DNA of 64,000 bases from Hemerocallis citrina (lineage: Eukaryota > Streptophyta > Magnoliopsida > Asparagales > Asphodelaceae), in NCBI GenBank assembly GCA_017893485.1, contig CM030365.1:31952289-32016288 (forward strand), read 5' to 3'. The notes below the pieces were generated by a model. That model made no database searches, was not told where the DNA came from, and worked only from the letters and a program-made list of their open reading frames with translations. The position numbers and the translations under genes are program-made. Positions 45,558 through 56,687 of this stretch are shown piece by piece. Every line of letters starts with the position of its first letter. The stretch's first letter is position 1.

Positions 45558-47382
45558 ATGGCCCCCAAGGCAACATCCTCGCCCATCTAGGGGTTGCAAC
45601 AACATTGGTCAGCACCCGCAGGCTCCAGCTCTAACTACCTCCCACTCAATCTCACGGAGGACAGAGCCCCCTGGTGGTTCCTGACCTTCAAAACATTAAA
45701 ACAACCGACTAAATGAGGACGACCTTCAAAATCACCTCAGTCGCTCCATAAATGAGGTTCCTCCTAACCACCAGCAAAGCTGAAGCTGTCATTCATCCCA
45801 CGGTAGGGAGAGGGGGTGCAGTCGTTCCCCAAGGGATCTCCGACCATAAAATGGTTGTGGAGAAGGAGGCCACGTGATGAGGGTCGAGTTCCAGGAATTT
45901 AGGAATGTATTCCTCCAAACTCTGTGAGGAGGAGCTCAGAGTGAGCATAATGTCGATGACCATTGTGCTGGAGTGACCGGTAATGAAAAATCCCACAAAC
46001 CAACCCGATCCAAGGGACGAGAAGGCGATGTCCTCAAATGTAGGAAATGGAAGACTGCCTCTCCCAGATAGGCAAGAATGGGAGACAGTCTAACCGAGGG
46101 TAAAAGCCAGTCCGGCCGCCCTTCTCATCCTACATCCCAGAGGCCCCCATTCTAACGAGCTTCAAGCCTCCGACATTTAAGACATACAACGGAGAGTCGG
46201 ATCCGGCTGATCACATTGAGGTGTTCAAAATCCTCATGATGATTCATAATGCCTTAAATCAACTTCTCTGACGCACTTTCCCTGCCACGTTGTGGGGGCC
46301 CAGACGAGATTGGTACTCAAAGCTTGCTCTGAACTTTATCTTCTCCTTAGACTAGCTCAAGGAAAGTTTCCTCGCTCACTTCATGACCAGTTTTAAGGCC
46401 GAAAAGATGAGTGCTTCCTTGTTAGACCTCAAACAGAATGATGGAAAGTCCCTTCGGGACTTCGTCTGAAGATTTACAGTCGAGGCCTATTTAATTTTTT
46501 TCCCTCGACGTTCGACAGTTGCCTTTCCGTACAAAGTTCGGCACGACTCGTTGAAGACCTCCTTGGCTAAGAAGCTTCCCACCGAATTTTCTGACCTCCT
46601 TTTTCGAAGTATATTCGGGCCGAAGAGGCCTTGCACCCGAGATGCCGAAAAGAGTCCCATGCCAAGGGGAAGAGAGATATGGATTCCTCAATGGCCCCGA
46701 AGAAATCCCAGAAGGATGCCTCCGGACAGAGGCGACCCCCCTCCAGTTCCTCTCTTCGACAAATTTATTCTACTTAACGTGAGTGTCTCTGCCATCCTAA
46801 TGGAGGTGGAAGAAGAGCGATTGATCCAACACCCCCTTGAACCAACAATAATAAAAATATGAGGGATCGGAGGTTCCATTGCCAATTCCATCGAAATCAC
46901 GACCACAAGACCGACAACTGTCGGGCTCTTAAAGAGGAGATCGAGGCCCTTATCCGGAGAGGGTACTTGACTAAGTTCACCGGGGAAGGCCAAAGAACTT
47001 CTCTTCCTCACCCGAGGAGCGAACAAGCACCCAGAAGGGGGGTTCGAACCACAAGACTCCGACTGGATGGACATGCTTCATTGCGTTCATGGTAGACCGA
47101 TGGGAGGAGAATCAAACTCCTCCGTAAGGCCTTCATTTGAGAAGTCAACTCAGTCCACAACCGCCCTTCCCCTCGAGGTCATAGCTTGTCGGTCTCTTTC
47201 TCGGACAAGGACCAAGAAGGCGTCCAGGTTCCTCACTGTGATACCTTGGTCATCAACCTCGGCCTAGCAAACCACGAGGTCCGCCGTATTCTTATGGACA
47301 ACGGGAGCTCGATTAATATCTTGTTTCTTGCTGCCTTCGAGGGGCTAAAACTTTCTCTGGAGAGGCTAAATCCTATAGGCTA
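45558..47382 (+). pseudogene. Ty3/gypsy (Tat-like) gag-protease, broken
   Basis: It starts at an ATG (MAPKATSSPI) 70 bp after the LTR and runs through several stops and frame changes. The retrotrans_gag part is near 46340-46490 (FLAHFMTSFKAEKM, then SLRDFV, stop, RFTVEAY). A zinc-knuckle-like tail is at 46860-46980 (FHCQFHRNHDHKTDNCRALK, then LIRRGYL). An aspartic-protease region is at about 47190-47370 with LMDNGSSINILF, the DxGSS active-site type. Reverse transcriptase should follow but is cut off at 47383, where LTR I1 begins. It is the same lineage as the element at 1-2019 but clearly older. Confidence 0.8.
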
Positions 47383-47490
47383 CGTAATATCCTGGTCAGA
47401 TATTATATTATTTTTATTTTTATTTTAAAATTAAAATATTTCTTACGGAAATTTCTTAGTTTTAACTTTCTTAGTTTTAACTAATAAAAG

Positions 47491-47525
<35 letters not shown>

Positions 47526-47528
<3 letters not shown>

Positions 47529-48048
47529 AGTCTATTAAGAGCTGGGAAGCTGGGCTCCTTATCGGGAGCTAGAGATCTAAGCCATCCGATCGATCTTGAT
47601 CACGATCGGACGGCTGAGATCTAATGCCGCTTATCTTCAGATTGGGTGAGGGGTAAAAGAGGAATACTCAATCGATCGATTGAGTATACCCCTTATCTCT
47701 TCTCTTCGACGAATCTCTCTTCTCTCCCGCTCTCTATCATTCCAAACCCTAATATCTTCTCTCGCTCTCTCTCCTGCTCTCGAAGATCGCAGCGCTCTCT
47801 TCACAACCCTAATCGCTATCTTCTCTTCTCTTCTCACCCTATCTGAAGAGATCCCCATCTTCGAAACCCTAATCCACCTCTCTTCGAAACCCTAATCGAA
47901 GGTAGCGAAGTCGAGCTCTTCTCTCCCGCTCTCTTTCTTCGTCACCTGTGTAAACCCAACTCCACCATCGACCGGATCTCCAGTCGCTTATCTTCAGATC
48001 TGTCGAGGGGTAAAAGGGGTATAATCGATCGATCAACCGCCATCGGCC
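47526..48048 (+). repeat. Left TIR of the 9-kb MULE
   Basis: 523 bp, pyrimidine-rich in the centre. It carries four telo-box-like CCCTAA words (CAAACCCTAAT, CAACCCTAATC, GAAACCCTAATC twice) and the palindrome CAATCGATCGATTG. It lies 630 bp upstream of the transposase ATG, so it probably supplies promoter and 5' leader. No clean TATA is visible in it. Confidence 0.85.
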
Positions 48049-48675
48049 TTGTCGTCGCAGCACCAAAGAAGAGCACTTACAAGTTCGTTCTCTCTCTCCG
48101 ACGGAAAACCCAAACTACGACAAGGGTTTCGATTTCTCATCTCGAATTCAAATTTTATTTCCTTTATAAATGCTTCTAGTTTGTTGTTATATTTTTAGCG
48201 CTTAAACTATGCTCTGATAATATTCGCACCAGTATTCGGACTAGTACATTTAGAATAGCAAATAATATTCGTACTAGTATATGGAATTTTAAGATGTGGA
48301 CATGACACATGCATATAAGCACACAAAATCCATGTAATATGCAGTTTAGTTTTTTTTTCTTTCGAGATTTGCTTCAATCACTACTAATAGGACATGACAC
48401 ATGCATATAAGCACCCAAATTTCATGTAAAATTCATGTAAGAATCTGAAAGTTGCTTGACATTTAAGTATGGATGTTTCTCCCCAAAAAGGAAAAAATTT
48501 AACTGTCTAAAATCTGTACATACTTAAATTCTTCAAACGCTAAGTTTCATATTCCCTCAGTAAGAACACTTTATTACTTGTAGATCAAGAATGTAGTCTG
48601 TTGACTATCTCGTTTGTGTTAATTTAAAGTTGTAGCTTTTTTTTTAATGTTTGTTGTCTCATTCTCCTATGAAGG

Positions 48676-51119
48676 ATGGAGGTTGAAAATGAAGAATTAC
48701 TAAGCCAAGATGTTCAGTCCAGTTGTAGGGACGTTGATGATGCTTCTAAACTATTTATTGGTTTAGTATTTGCAACATTAGAAGACGGATATGAATTTTA
48801 TAAAACATATGCAAAATTAGTTGGTTTTTCAGTACGCAAGTTTGCAACGATGATTGATACTACCACAAAGGAGAGATATTCACAACAATTTGTTTGCTCA
48901 AAGCAAGGCAAGCCGGTTGATACAACTGTTGTGAATGTTGCCAATAATGAAGAATCTTCTTCTACAAATTTGACCAAGAGAAGGAAAAGGGCTGTGACGA
49001 AAGAAGAGTGTATGGCTCAAATACGAATGCAAAGGGATGATGACAGGAGATGGTCAATCCGTAGGTTTGTTGAAGAGCACAGTCATATTTGTGTCACACC
49101 TAGGAAGCAACAATTTTTAAGATGTAATAGAACTGTCTCTGAAGCGCAAAAAAGTTTACTTAGTTCTTTCAAAGAGGCTAACATAAGAACTTCAGAGTTT
49201 ATGTCCTTTATGGAAATAGAAAATAAAGGTTTCAGTAGTATTAATTGTACTGAAAAAGACATTAGAAATTCGTTGCAAAGAGAGAAGGATGGTATGAGAG
49301 CTTATGATGTTGATATATTGCTGGAGCACTTGCAAGAGGAAAAAGAGATGAATCCTTCTTTCTGTTTTCATTACAAGGTTGATGAAGACAATAAATTAAC
49401 TCATGTCTTATGGGTTGATGCTATTGCCAGGAAGGCTTACAAGCATTTTGGTGAAGTGCTAATTTTTTATACCATATATGATACCAATGAATACAAGTTG
49501 GTTTTTGCTCCATTTACTGGAGTTAATCATCATGGCCAATCTGTCAATTTTGGTGCGGCTTTTATAAATAAAGAGACCACCGACTCTTTTGTTTGGTTGT
49601 TTCAAAAATGGTTTGAAACAATGGGTGGGTCTCCACCAAAAGTGATCATCACAGATCAAGATCCTGCAATGGATAATGCAATTCGCATGTGTTTTCCTGG
49701 TTCGAGCCACAGGCTTTGCATGTGGCATATTCTTAAAAAGCTTTCCGATAAGCTTGGTGGCTCGGACCTGAATAGTGATTTTAGCATTCCATTCCATAGT
49801 TGCATCTGGGAATCAGAGACCCCGGAAGTGTTTGAGATGAGATGGAATGACGTAATGAATGCTAATGTGCAAATTGCAGGTATTACTTGTTTCAATAAAT
49901 TATAGTTATGTTTGAATATTTTTTTGTAGTATTAATACTTGATACATATTACAATAATAGGGAATCCTTGGTTTTCTGACATTTATTTGCTACGTGAGAA
50001 GTGGATACCAGCTTATGCTAAGCATATTTTTACTGCTGGAATTCGCACAACTCAGAGATCAGAAAGCATGAATGCTTTTGTAGATAAGTATGTGAATAGC
50101 AAAAATTCATTACATGAATTTATGACGAGATTTGAAAGAGTAATAAGGAAACAAAGACAAAATCAGTTAGCAGCTGACTACACCACTCTGCATACAAAAC
50201 CAAAGCTGCAAACATATTTTGAAATTGAGTCTCAAATATCTGAGCTGTATACTAGAGCGAAATTTTATGTATTTCAAGTTGAACTAGTTGAAAGCTTGAA
50301 TTATGCCTCTTTAATGAAACTTGACGATGGTAGTGTGCGACACTATATTGTCAGGAGAATGGGAAAGTCGGTACAATCTGATAAAACAAGAGATGTGTTC
50401 TACAAGGGAATGGATACTGCTGGGACTTGCACTTGTAGTAAATTTGAAGTGGAGGGAATTCCTTGTAGACACATCCTTGTGGTATTGAGGAATGAGTTTG
50501 TTGATTTCCTGCTTCAATCTTATATTTTAAAGAGGTGGACCGCTTCGGTAACTACCGAGATTGTATATGATGATGCTGGTGATGAAATCATCGGTAGCTA
50601 CGGTAGTCCACAAGATTTGGATATGGTGAAATTGTCAAATGAAATCAACAAAGTGATGAGGATCGCTTGCTCATCAAAGGAGATGCGCTAGAAGGCTAAA
50701 ACATTACTAGTTGGTGTTGTTGCAGAATTACAACAAGATATGCCCCAAGAATTACAACAAGCAACAACTAGTTCACTACCTAGAACAGTCCATATTCATG
50801 TACCCGATATTGCAAAAACCAAAGGTAGTGGGAAGCGCATTAAAGGGGGTAGGGAGAAAGCATTGGAGAAGGCTGCCAAACCACTAAGAAAGTGTCGTTT
50901 GTGCAAGAGGCCTGTAAATCATGACCATCGTACCTGTCCTTTAAAGGAAAGGTTAGTAATTGAATACACAGTTTATACTTTATTTTCTTTATGTATAGTA
51001 TAATCTTAATTTCATTTTGTGAATATTAATCGTGTAGCTCTACCATAAATGAGTCACAAGCTTCTACTACATTTTCAACAATGGAACCTATAACAGAAGA
51101 GGCTCCGAATATAGCATGA
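48676..51119 (+). CDS. FAR1/FHY3-type MULE transposase (defective), 3 exons
   Basis: MULE transposase of the FAR1 class, which normally binds TIRs and cuts with a DDE domain. Proposed exons are 48676-49879, 49961-50951 and 51038-51119. Both introns are GT-AG and keep one frame of 759 codons to TGA at 51117. Domains in order: a FAR1 zinc finger (C74, C112, H135, H137); a MULE transposase core (about 245-345, 'GVNHHGQSVNFGAAF', then IITDQDPAMDNAI with D327); TTQRSESMN with E436; a SWIM finger (C558, C560, C570, H572); and a C-terminal knuckle (C713, C716, H722/H724, C727). Two defects are seen. The first catalytic Asp of the FDTTY motif is Tyr265 (FYTIY, TAT at 49468). An in-frame TAG at codon 645 (50689-50691) precedes the knuckle. 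The ATG is the first in frame, just before an acidic N-terminus. Confidence 0.85.
49880..49960 (+). other. Intron 1 of the MULE transposase
   Basis: GTATTACTTG...CAATAATAG, 81 bp. The join gives ATT GCA G/GG AAT CCT, which keeps the frame. The alternative acceptor TTTTTGTAG at 49928 would break it. Confidence 0.8.
50952..51037 (+). other. Intron 2 of the MULE transposase
   Basis: GTTAGTAATT...ATCGTGTAG, 86 bp. The join AAG GAA AG/C TCT keeps the frame through 27 more codons to TGA. It interrupts the coding sequence just after the zinc knuckle. Confidence 0.65.
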
Positions 51120-51929
51120 ACTTTGTTGGTTTATTTCTGTGAATTTTGCAAGGTACGTGACATATATATTTTAAAATAATTTCTGAACCATATCTGCCGT
51201 TATTGTACTTTAATACATTATAGCACATTTATTAAATTAACCCTTTTGTCTTCTTTGTGTGTAGGTAAAATATTGATGGGAAAAAATTGATGCTCAATAA
51301 GAAATTTAGCTCCCGAAAAGTTGGTAAAAAAATTTGGGTTTATAGTTTATAATTCCAAGTTAATAGGCAATGATGAAAAGTTTATGCAGCTTGAATTTTG
51401 TTCTTGACCACTAGCCGGTGTGGCTTAATAAAGCAGCTCTAGTGACAAATTCAAAATTCCACATTTGACTCATTTATACTTGATTTAATATGCGGCAGTG
51501 ATGAAAAGTTTATGCATGATTTGATACTTCATGATTATTGGATGGTGTTCAACTGCCCATTAATTTTGGGTTTGTTTTGAGTCGGGAAGCTGAAATTATT
51601 TGACACTTCATTCTTTTGTTCAAACTAAGTTGTTCTGAGCTTACCCATTTTCAATTTCATTTTGAAAATGCATTTGTAACAATGGTTTTACCGGATATTA
51701 AGGTTGATGGTGGTGTTTTCCTGAGCCGCAATGATTTTTTCATCCGAGTCTACTGTTTTATGTTTTCTGTTGCACTTGTTCCGAGCCTACAAGTTTTAAC
51801 TATGTTCAACATACACTCTCCAGGAACATGCCACATACGTACTTGAATTTTCTTCTATTTGATGAATCTTTTGGTGCAGGAATTCAAGAGAAAGAACGAG
51901 AAGGTCGTTAGCGAAGAACCGGAGATACT
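51120..51929 (+). other. MULE 3' region with exon-like scrap
   Basis: AT-rich, non-coding apart from a 45-bp exon-like piece at about 51881-51932. It is preceded by TTGGTGCAG and followed by CAG/GTTCTG, with a basic frame EFKRKNEKVVSEEPEIL. This may be a remnant of a captured gene. No family is recognised. Confidence 0.35.
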
Positions 51930-53300
51930 TCAGGTTCTGTTTCTGTTTGTTCTGGGCTTACTTGAAGTTGACAAAATTGGATACTTCATGATCTGCACTT
52001 GACAAAATTGGATACTTCAAGTTCTGTTTGTCTTTATTCTGAGATTACAAAAATTGATACTTCATGATCTGTATCTGATTGTTCTGAGCTAACAAAATTT
52101 ATATACTTCATGCTCTGTTTGTGTTAGCTCTGGACCGGCAAAATTTGATACTTTATGTTCTGTTTGTGTTATTTCTAAGATTACAATTTTTTCATAATTC
52201 ATGATTTGTCTGTGTTAGTTCTGGACTGGCAAATTTTGCATACTTCATGATCTGTCTGTGTTAGCTCTGGACTGGCAAAATTTGTATACTTCATGTTCTG
52301 TTTGTGTTAGCTGTGGACTGGCAATATTTGATACTTCATGTTCTGTTTGTGTTATTTCTGAGCTTACAATTTTTGCATACTTCATGATTTGTCTGTGTTG
52401 GTTCTGGACTGGCAAATTTTGCATACTTCATGATCTGTTTGTGTTATTTCTGGACTGGCAAAATTTGTATACTTCATGCTCTATTTGTGTTAGCTGTGGA
52501 CTGGCAAAATTTGATACTTCATGTTCTGTTTGTGTTATTTCTGAGCTTACAATTTTTGCATACTTCATGATCTGTCTGTGTTGGTGCTGGACTGGCAAAT
52601 TTTGCATACTTCATGATCTGTCTATGTTAGCTCTGGACTGGCAAAATTTGTATACTTCATGAGAAATTTGTGTTAGCTCTGGACCTGAAAAATTTGATAC
52701 TTCATGTTCTGTTTGTGTTATTTCTGAGCTTACAATTTTTGCATACTTCATGATCTATCTGTGTTGGTTCTGGACTGGCAAATTTTGCATACTTCATGAT
52801 CTGTCTGTGTTAGCTCTGGACTGGCAAAATTTGTATACTTCATGTTCTGTTTGTGTTATTTCTGAGCTTACAAATTTTGCATACTTCATGAACTTTCTGT
52901 GTTAGTTCTGGACTGGCAAATTTTGTATACTTCATGCTCTGTTTGTGTTAGCTCTGGACTGGCAAAATTTGATACTTCATGTTCTGTTTGTGTTATTTCT
53001 GAGCTTACAAAATTTTCATACTTCAAGCTCTGTTTGTGTTGGTTCTGAACGGTCAAATTTTGATGCTTCCATGATCTGTCTGTGTTAGTTCCGAGCTTAC
53101 AAATGTTTCATACTTCATGCCCTATTTGTGTTGGTTCTGTGCTGGCAAAATTTTCATACTTCATGTTCTGTTTGTGTCAGTTCTGAGCTTACAAAATTTG
53201 TTACTTCATGCTCTGTCTGTGTTAGTTCAGAGCTTACAAAATTTTGGTACTTCATGCTCGGTTTGTGTTACTTCTGAGCATGGAAATAAATTGGATACGC
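51930..53300 (+). repeat. About 46-bp minisatellite, forward array
   Basis: Around 28 copies of TACTTCATGWTCTGTYTGTG, TTRKYTCTGGACTGGCAAAA and TTTG, spaced about 45-48 bp. Two subtypes alternate (CTGGACTGGCAAA and CTGAGCTTACAAA). Unit lengths near multiples of three leave open frames such as 52258-52662 with repeated CSVCV / WQNLYTS blocks. These are artefacts of the repeat. Confidence 0.95.
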
Positions 53301-53774
53301 CATGCTGCGTAATACACCAAAACATACACAGAATTTCATTCATGACATCAAAACAATAATGAACTGAATATGTGGAAGAAATTTGATCTTCATAGAATTG
53401 CAAGGTAATATTTTACAAAAACTTTACAGCGTAATAAATGTACTTGACATCTGACATTTTACAAAGAACTGAAACATAACAAACACTTTATAGCGTAGTA
53501 CAATGTTTAATAACGTACAGGTACATGAAAAGATTTACAAATACTGAAAGTATACAACTTATTGTTGCCCCTAATACATATTTTGTTTTGTATACTGTCA
53601 ACAAAAAAACACTTTTTGAGTTTGCTCCAAATATCAAATTTTCCCGTAGTCCAGTATTCAATAGCTCCAGGAAGCACTTCATGCTGAAATCGACCTGAAA
53701 TCAAAAGTAAACATAAGTCATTTAACCTGGAAAAGACAAAATAATTAAAACAGATAGTCGGTTCAGAACGCAAA
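53301..53774 (-). other. Spacer between inverted arrays; possible captured exon
   Basis: A non-repetitive AT-rich spacer. On the minus strand TTTTGATTTCAG at about 53698 precedes an open frame of about 60 codons (FQHEVLPGAIEYWTTGKFDI at its start). Together with a run of termination-like AT sequence this resembles the last exon of a gene. I do not recognise the family, so it could be a captured host exon or chance. Confidence 0.3.
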
Positions 53775-54660
53775 AAATCTTCAAGTAAATATGGTAGGCT
53801 CAGAAAAGCAGAGGCTGAACATGAAGTTCAAAATTTGTTGGCTTAGCAAAAACAGAAACTGAGAACCAAGCAGCTTGGGAGCAAACAGAAACAGACAGTG
53901 AAGTATCAAATGTTTGTAAGCTCATAGCAAACAGAGACAAAGCATGAATTTTCAAAGTTTGTAAGCTCAGAACTAACACAAACAGATCATGAAGTGTTAA
54001 ATTTTGCCCTCGCTCAGAACCAACACAAAAATAGCATGAAGTATCAAATTTTGCCAGCACAGAACTAACACCAACTGATCATGAAGTATCAAATTTTGTC
54101 AAGTGCTCAGAACTAACACAAACACAGCATGTAGTATCAAAATTTTGTAAGCTCAGAACCAATACAAACAGATCATAAAGTATGAAAATTTTGCTAGTCC
54201 AGAACTAACACAGACAGATCATGAAGTATGCAAAATTTGTAAGCTCAGAAATAACACAAACAGAAAATGAAGTATCAAATTTTGCCAGTCCAGAGCTAAC
54301 ACAAACAGAGCATGAAGTATACAAATTTTGTTAGCTCAGAACAATCAGATACAGATCATGAAGTATCAAATTTTGTAATCTCAGAACAAACACAAACAGA
54401 ACTTGAAGTATCCAATTTGGTCAAGTGCAGATCATGAAATATCCAATTTTGTCAACTTCAAGTAAGCCAAGAACAAACAGAAACATATTGATGAAGTATC
54501 AAATTTTGTTCACTCAGAACAAACATAAAATGAACTCTTTGAACCTGGACACGAAGTATCAAATTTTGTATGCTCAAGACAAACAGAAGCTTGCCATGAA
54601 ATTTGAAATTTGGTATAGTGTCAGAACAACAGACACTGAACATGTGGTTTAAATAAAACT
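53775..54660 (-). repeat. About 46-bp minisatellite, inverted array
   Basis: About 18 copies of the reverse complement of the same unit (CATGAAGTATCAAATTTTGC / AGCTCAGAACTAACACAAAC). With the forward array it forms a very long imperfect palindrome with a spacer of about 480 bp. Short forward remnants recur at 54890-54960 and 55150-55240. Confidence 0.95.
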
Positions 54661-55640
54661 AGTAGGCTCAGAACACACTATTCATAACTAGGGCTGCATT
54701 GGGGTGCTGCGCCAACTAGGATATGATAGATATATAATCAAGAATAAATACAACAATCTTGAAGTAAATATTCAGATCATAAACTATTTTGCATCACGGC
54801 CTACACCAACAAACAGTTTGAGAGAATCAAAGACCAAAAGGCTTAGATGAGTACCCAACACATACGCATCCAACGTCAGTTACTATAAAATCTAGTTTTC
54901 TGTTGTTTGGAGCTTACAAATTTTGATACTTCATGCTCTGTTTCTGCTGTTTTGAACTTATTATCAACTGTCTTTCATAAACAAAGAAAAAACTAGCAGG
55001 CTCAGAACACACTATTCATAACTAGAGCTGCATTGGGATGCCGTGCCAACTAGGATATGATAGATATATAATCAAGAATAAATACAACAAATTGAAATAA
55101 TTATTCAGATCATAAAGTGTTTAGCATCACTGCCTAATATATAGTTTTTTTGTAGTGTCATGATCTGTTTGTGTTTGTTCTGAGCTGGCAAAATTTGATA
55201 CTTCATGTTCTGTTTGTGTTGTTCGGAGCTTATCATCAACTGTGTTATATATATAGAGTAAGTCTATTAAGAGCTGGGGAACTGAAATCCTTATCCAGAG
55301 CGGGGGTTTTTCGCCATTCGTTCGCGATTGATCGCGATGGAACGACTCATATTTGATACCGCTTATCTTCAGAATGTTTGGGGGTAAAAGGGGTAAAATC
55401 AAAAACCCCTATCTCTTATCTTCTCACAATCAATCGACCAAGCTCACATAATAGACTTACTCATGAATATATATAGACTAAAGAAAACCAGTAGGCTCAG
55501 AAAACACTAATCATAAGTAGGGCTGCATTGGAGTGCCGCGCCAACTAGGATATGATAGATATATAATCAAGAATACTTAAAACAGGATTGAAATAATTAT
55601 TCAGATCATAAAGTGTTTTGCATCACTGCCTAAACCATTG
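54656..55640 (+). repeat. Three direct repeats of about 150 bp
   Basis: Copies at about 54656-54800, 54990-55140 and 55487-55640 share GGCTCAGAACACACTATTCA, GGGCTGCATTGGGRTGCYG, CCAACTAGGATATGATAGAT and ATTCAGATCATAAA. The second gap is longer because a 207-bp element inserted in it. Confidence 0.85.
55256..55462. mobile_element. Small non-autonomous MULE derivative
   Basis: GAGTAAGTCTATT at the left and its inverse AATAGACTTACTC at the right, 207 bp. The interior keeps words of the large MULE TIR (AAGAGCTGGG, CCGCTTATCTTCAG, GGGTAAAAGGGG) in the same order. Flanks ATATATATA and ATGAATATA agree at 7 of 9 bases, the size expected of a MULE duplication. It is a deletion derivative of a related element that jumped into the larger one. 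Confidence 0.7.
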
Positions 55641-56028
55641 TGAGTCATCGGTGCCCAAAATTTTGGTGAATTGAGCTAGTCTCAAATCTCATAAATGTAA
55701 GGTAAGTGTTGAGGGCATTGGACATTCAAACACTGTATTTTCATTTCTTCACCATCTACTCTCCCGCTCTTACCCCAGATGTGTATTCAACTTTGAATAA
55801 TTATCATGGCACACAACCAAATACCCTTCAAAACAATAATTTCAATGCCCAAAAATTTTGTAACCAACTTATATCAAAATCAATCTCATCATTGCCTACA
55901 AACAAAACCGAATGAAAATGCAAGAAATTAAACAGAAATCATAAAATTATTTATGAGAGTCAAACACTTCCCTCCGGAATCTGAGAGAGGCAGAACCCAA
56001 TGAGCCGAGAAATCGAAACCCTTATCGC

Positions 56029-56535
56029 CGATGGCGTCTGATCGATCGATTATACCCCTTTTACCCCTCGACAGATCTGGAGATAAGCGACTGGAGATCC
56101 GGTCGATGGTGGAGTTGGGTTTACACAGGTGACGAAGAAAGAGATCGGGAGAAAAGAGCTCGACTTCGCTACCTTCGATTAGGGTTTCGAAGAGAGGTGG
56201 ATTAGGGTTTCGAAGATGGGGATCTCTTCAGATAGGGTGAGAAGAGAAGAGATGATAGCGATTAGGGTTGTGAAGAGAGCGTCGCGATCTTCGAGAGCGG
56301 GAGAAGATATTAGGGTTTGGAACGATAGAGAGCGGGAGAGAAGAGAGATTCGTCGAAGAGAAGAGATAAGGGGTATACTCAATCGATCGATTGAGTATTC
56401 CCCTTTCACCCCTCACCCAATCTGAAGATAAGCGGCATTAGATCTCAGCCGTCCGATCGCGATCAAGATCGATCGGATGGCTGAGATCTCCAGCTCCCGA
56501 TAAGGAGCCCAACTTCCCAGCTCTTAATAGACTTA

Positions 56536-56536
<1 letters not shown>
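56029..56536 (-). repeat. Right TIR of the 9-kb MULE
   Basis: Inverted copy of 47526-48048. The main differences are an internal 14-16-bp deletion in the CTCTCTCTCCTG run and single substitutions. Confidence 0.85.
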
Positions 56537-56596
<60 letters not shown>

Positions 56597-56608
56597 CACA
56601 CACACACA
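56537..56608. repeat. (TA)n then (AC)n microsatellite
   Basis: A TA run of about 48 bp followed by about ten AC units, just outside the right TIR. A matching TA run (47494-47525) flanks the left TIR. It probably represents the AT-rich target plus later expansion. Confidence 0.9.
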
Positions 56609-56687
56609 CTAATATGTATATATATGTATTGTACAGATTTTGTGCACTTTTACAAAATCATGTAGTTTGTGTTTTTGAGAAAATATC

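Larger units (their letters stand above)
47526..56536 (+). mobile_element. 9-kb Mutator-like element with long TIRs
   Basis: Terminal inverted repeats of about 510-520 bp lie at 47526-48048 and 56029-56536. Both start GTAAGTCTATTAAGAGCTGG. They are very similar, with a few indels (8-16 bp) and scattered substitutions. Inside are a FAR1-type transposase gene (48676-51119), a large inverted pair of minisatellite arrays, three 150-bp direct repeats and a small related element. It sits in a TA-rich tract, so the 8-11-bp duplication expected of MULEs cannot be read. High TIR identity suggests a fairly recent insertion despite damage to the gene. Confidence 0.9.
47383..56687 (+). repeat. LTR fragment I1, split by the 9-kb MULE
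   Basis: GTAATATCCTGGTCAGATAT at 47384 matches the start of I2 (TGTAATATCCCGGTCTGATA at 56688). About 140 bp later the MULE starts inside a TA tract. After the MULE (56537 on) the LTR resumes with TATGTATATATATGTATTGT and TTTTACAAAATCATGTAGT, which I2 also carries in the same order. I2 begins at 56688, apparently inserted in I1 or joined to it. There is no coding outside the MULE. Confidence 0.6.

Noticed and set aside
46688..47074. 128-codon minus frame opposite gypsy 2 gag
   Set aside because: It is a shadow of the plus-strand gag/protease region, which has recognisable motifs. The minus frame has none.
52258..52662. 134-codon repetitive open frame
   Set aside because: It is made of 45-48-bp minisatellite units. 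The frame stays open because unit lengths are near multiples of three.
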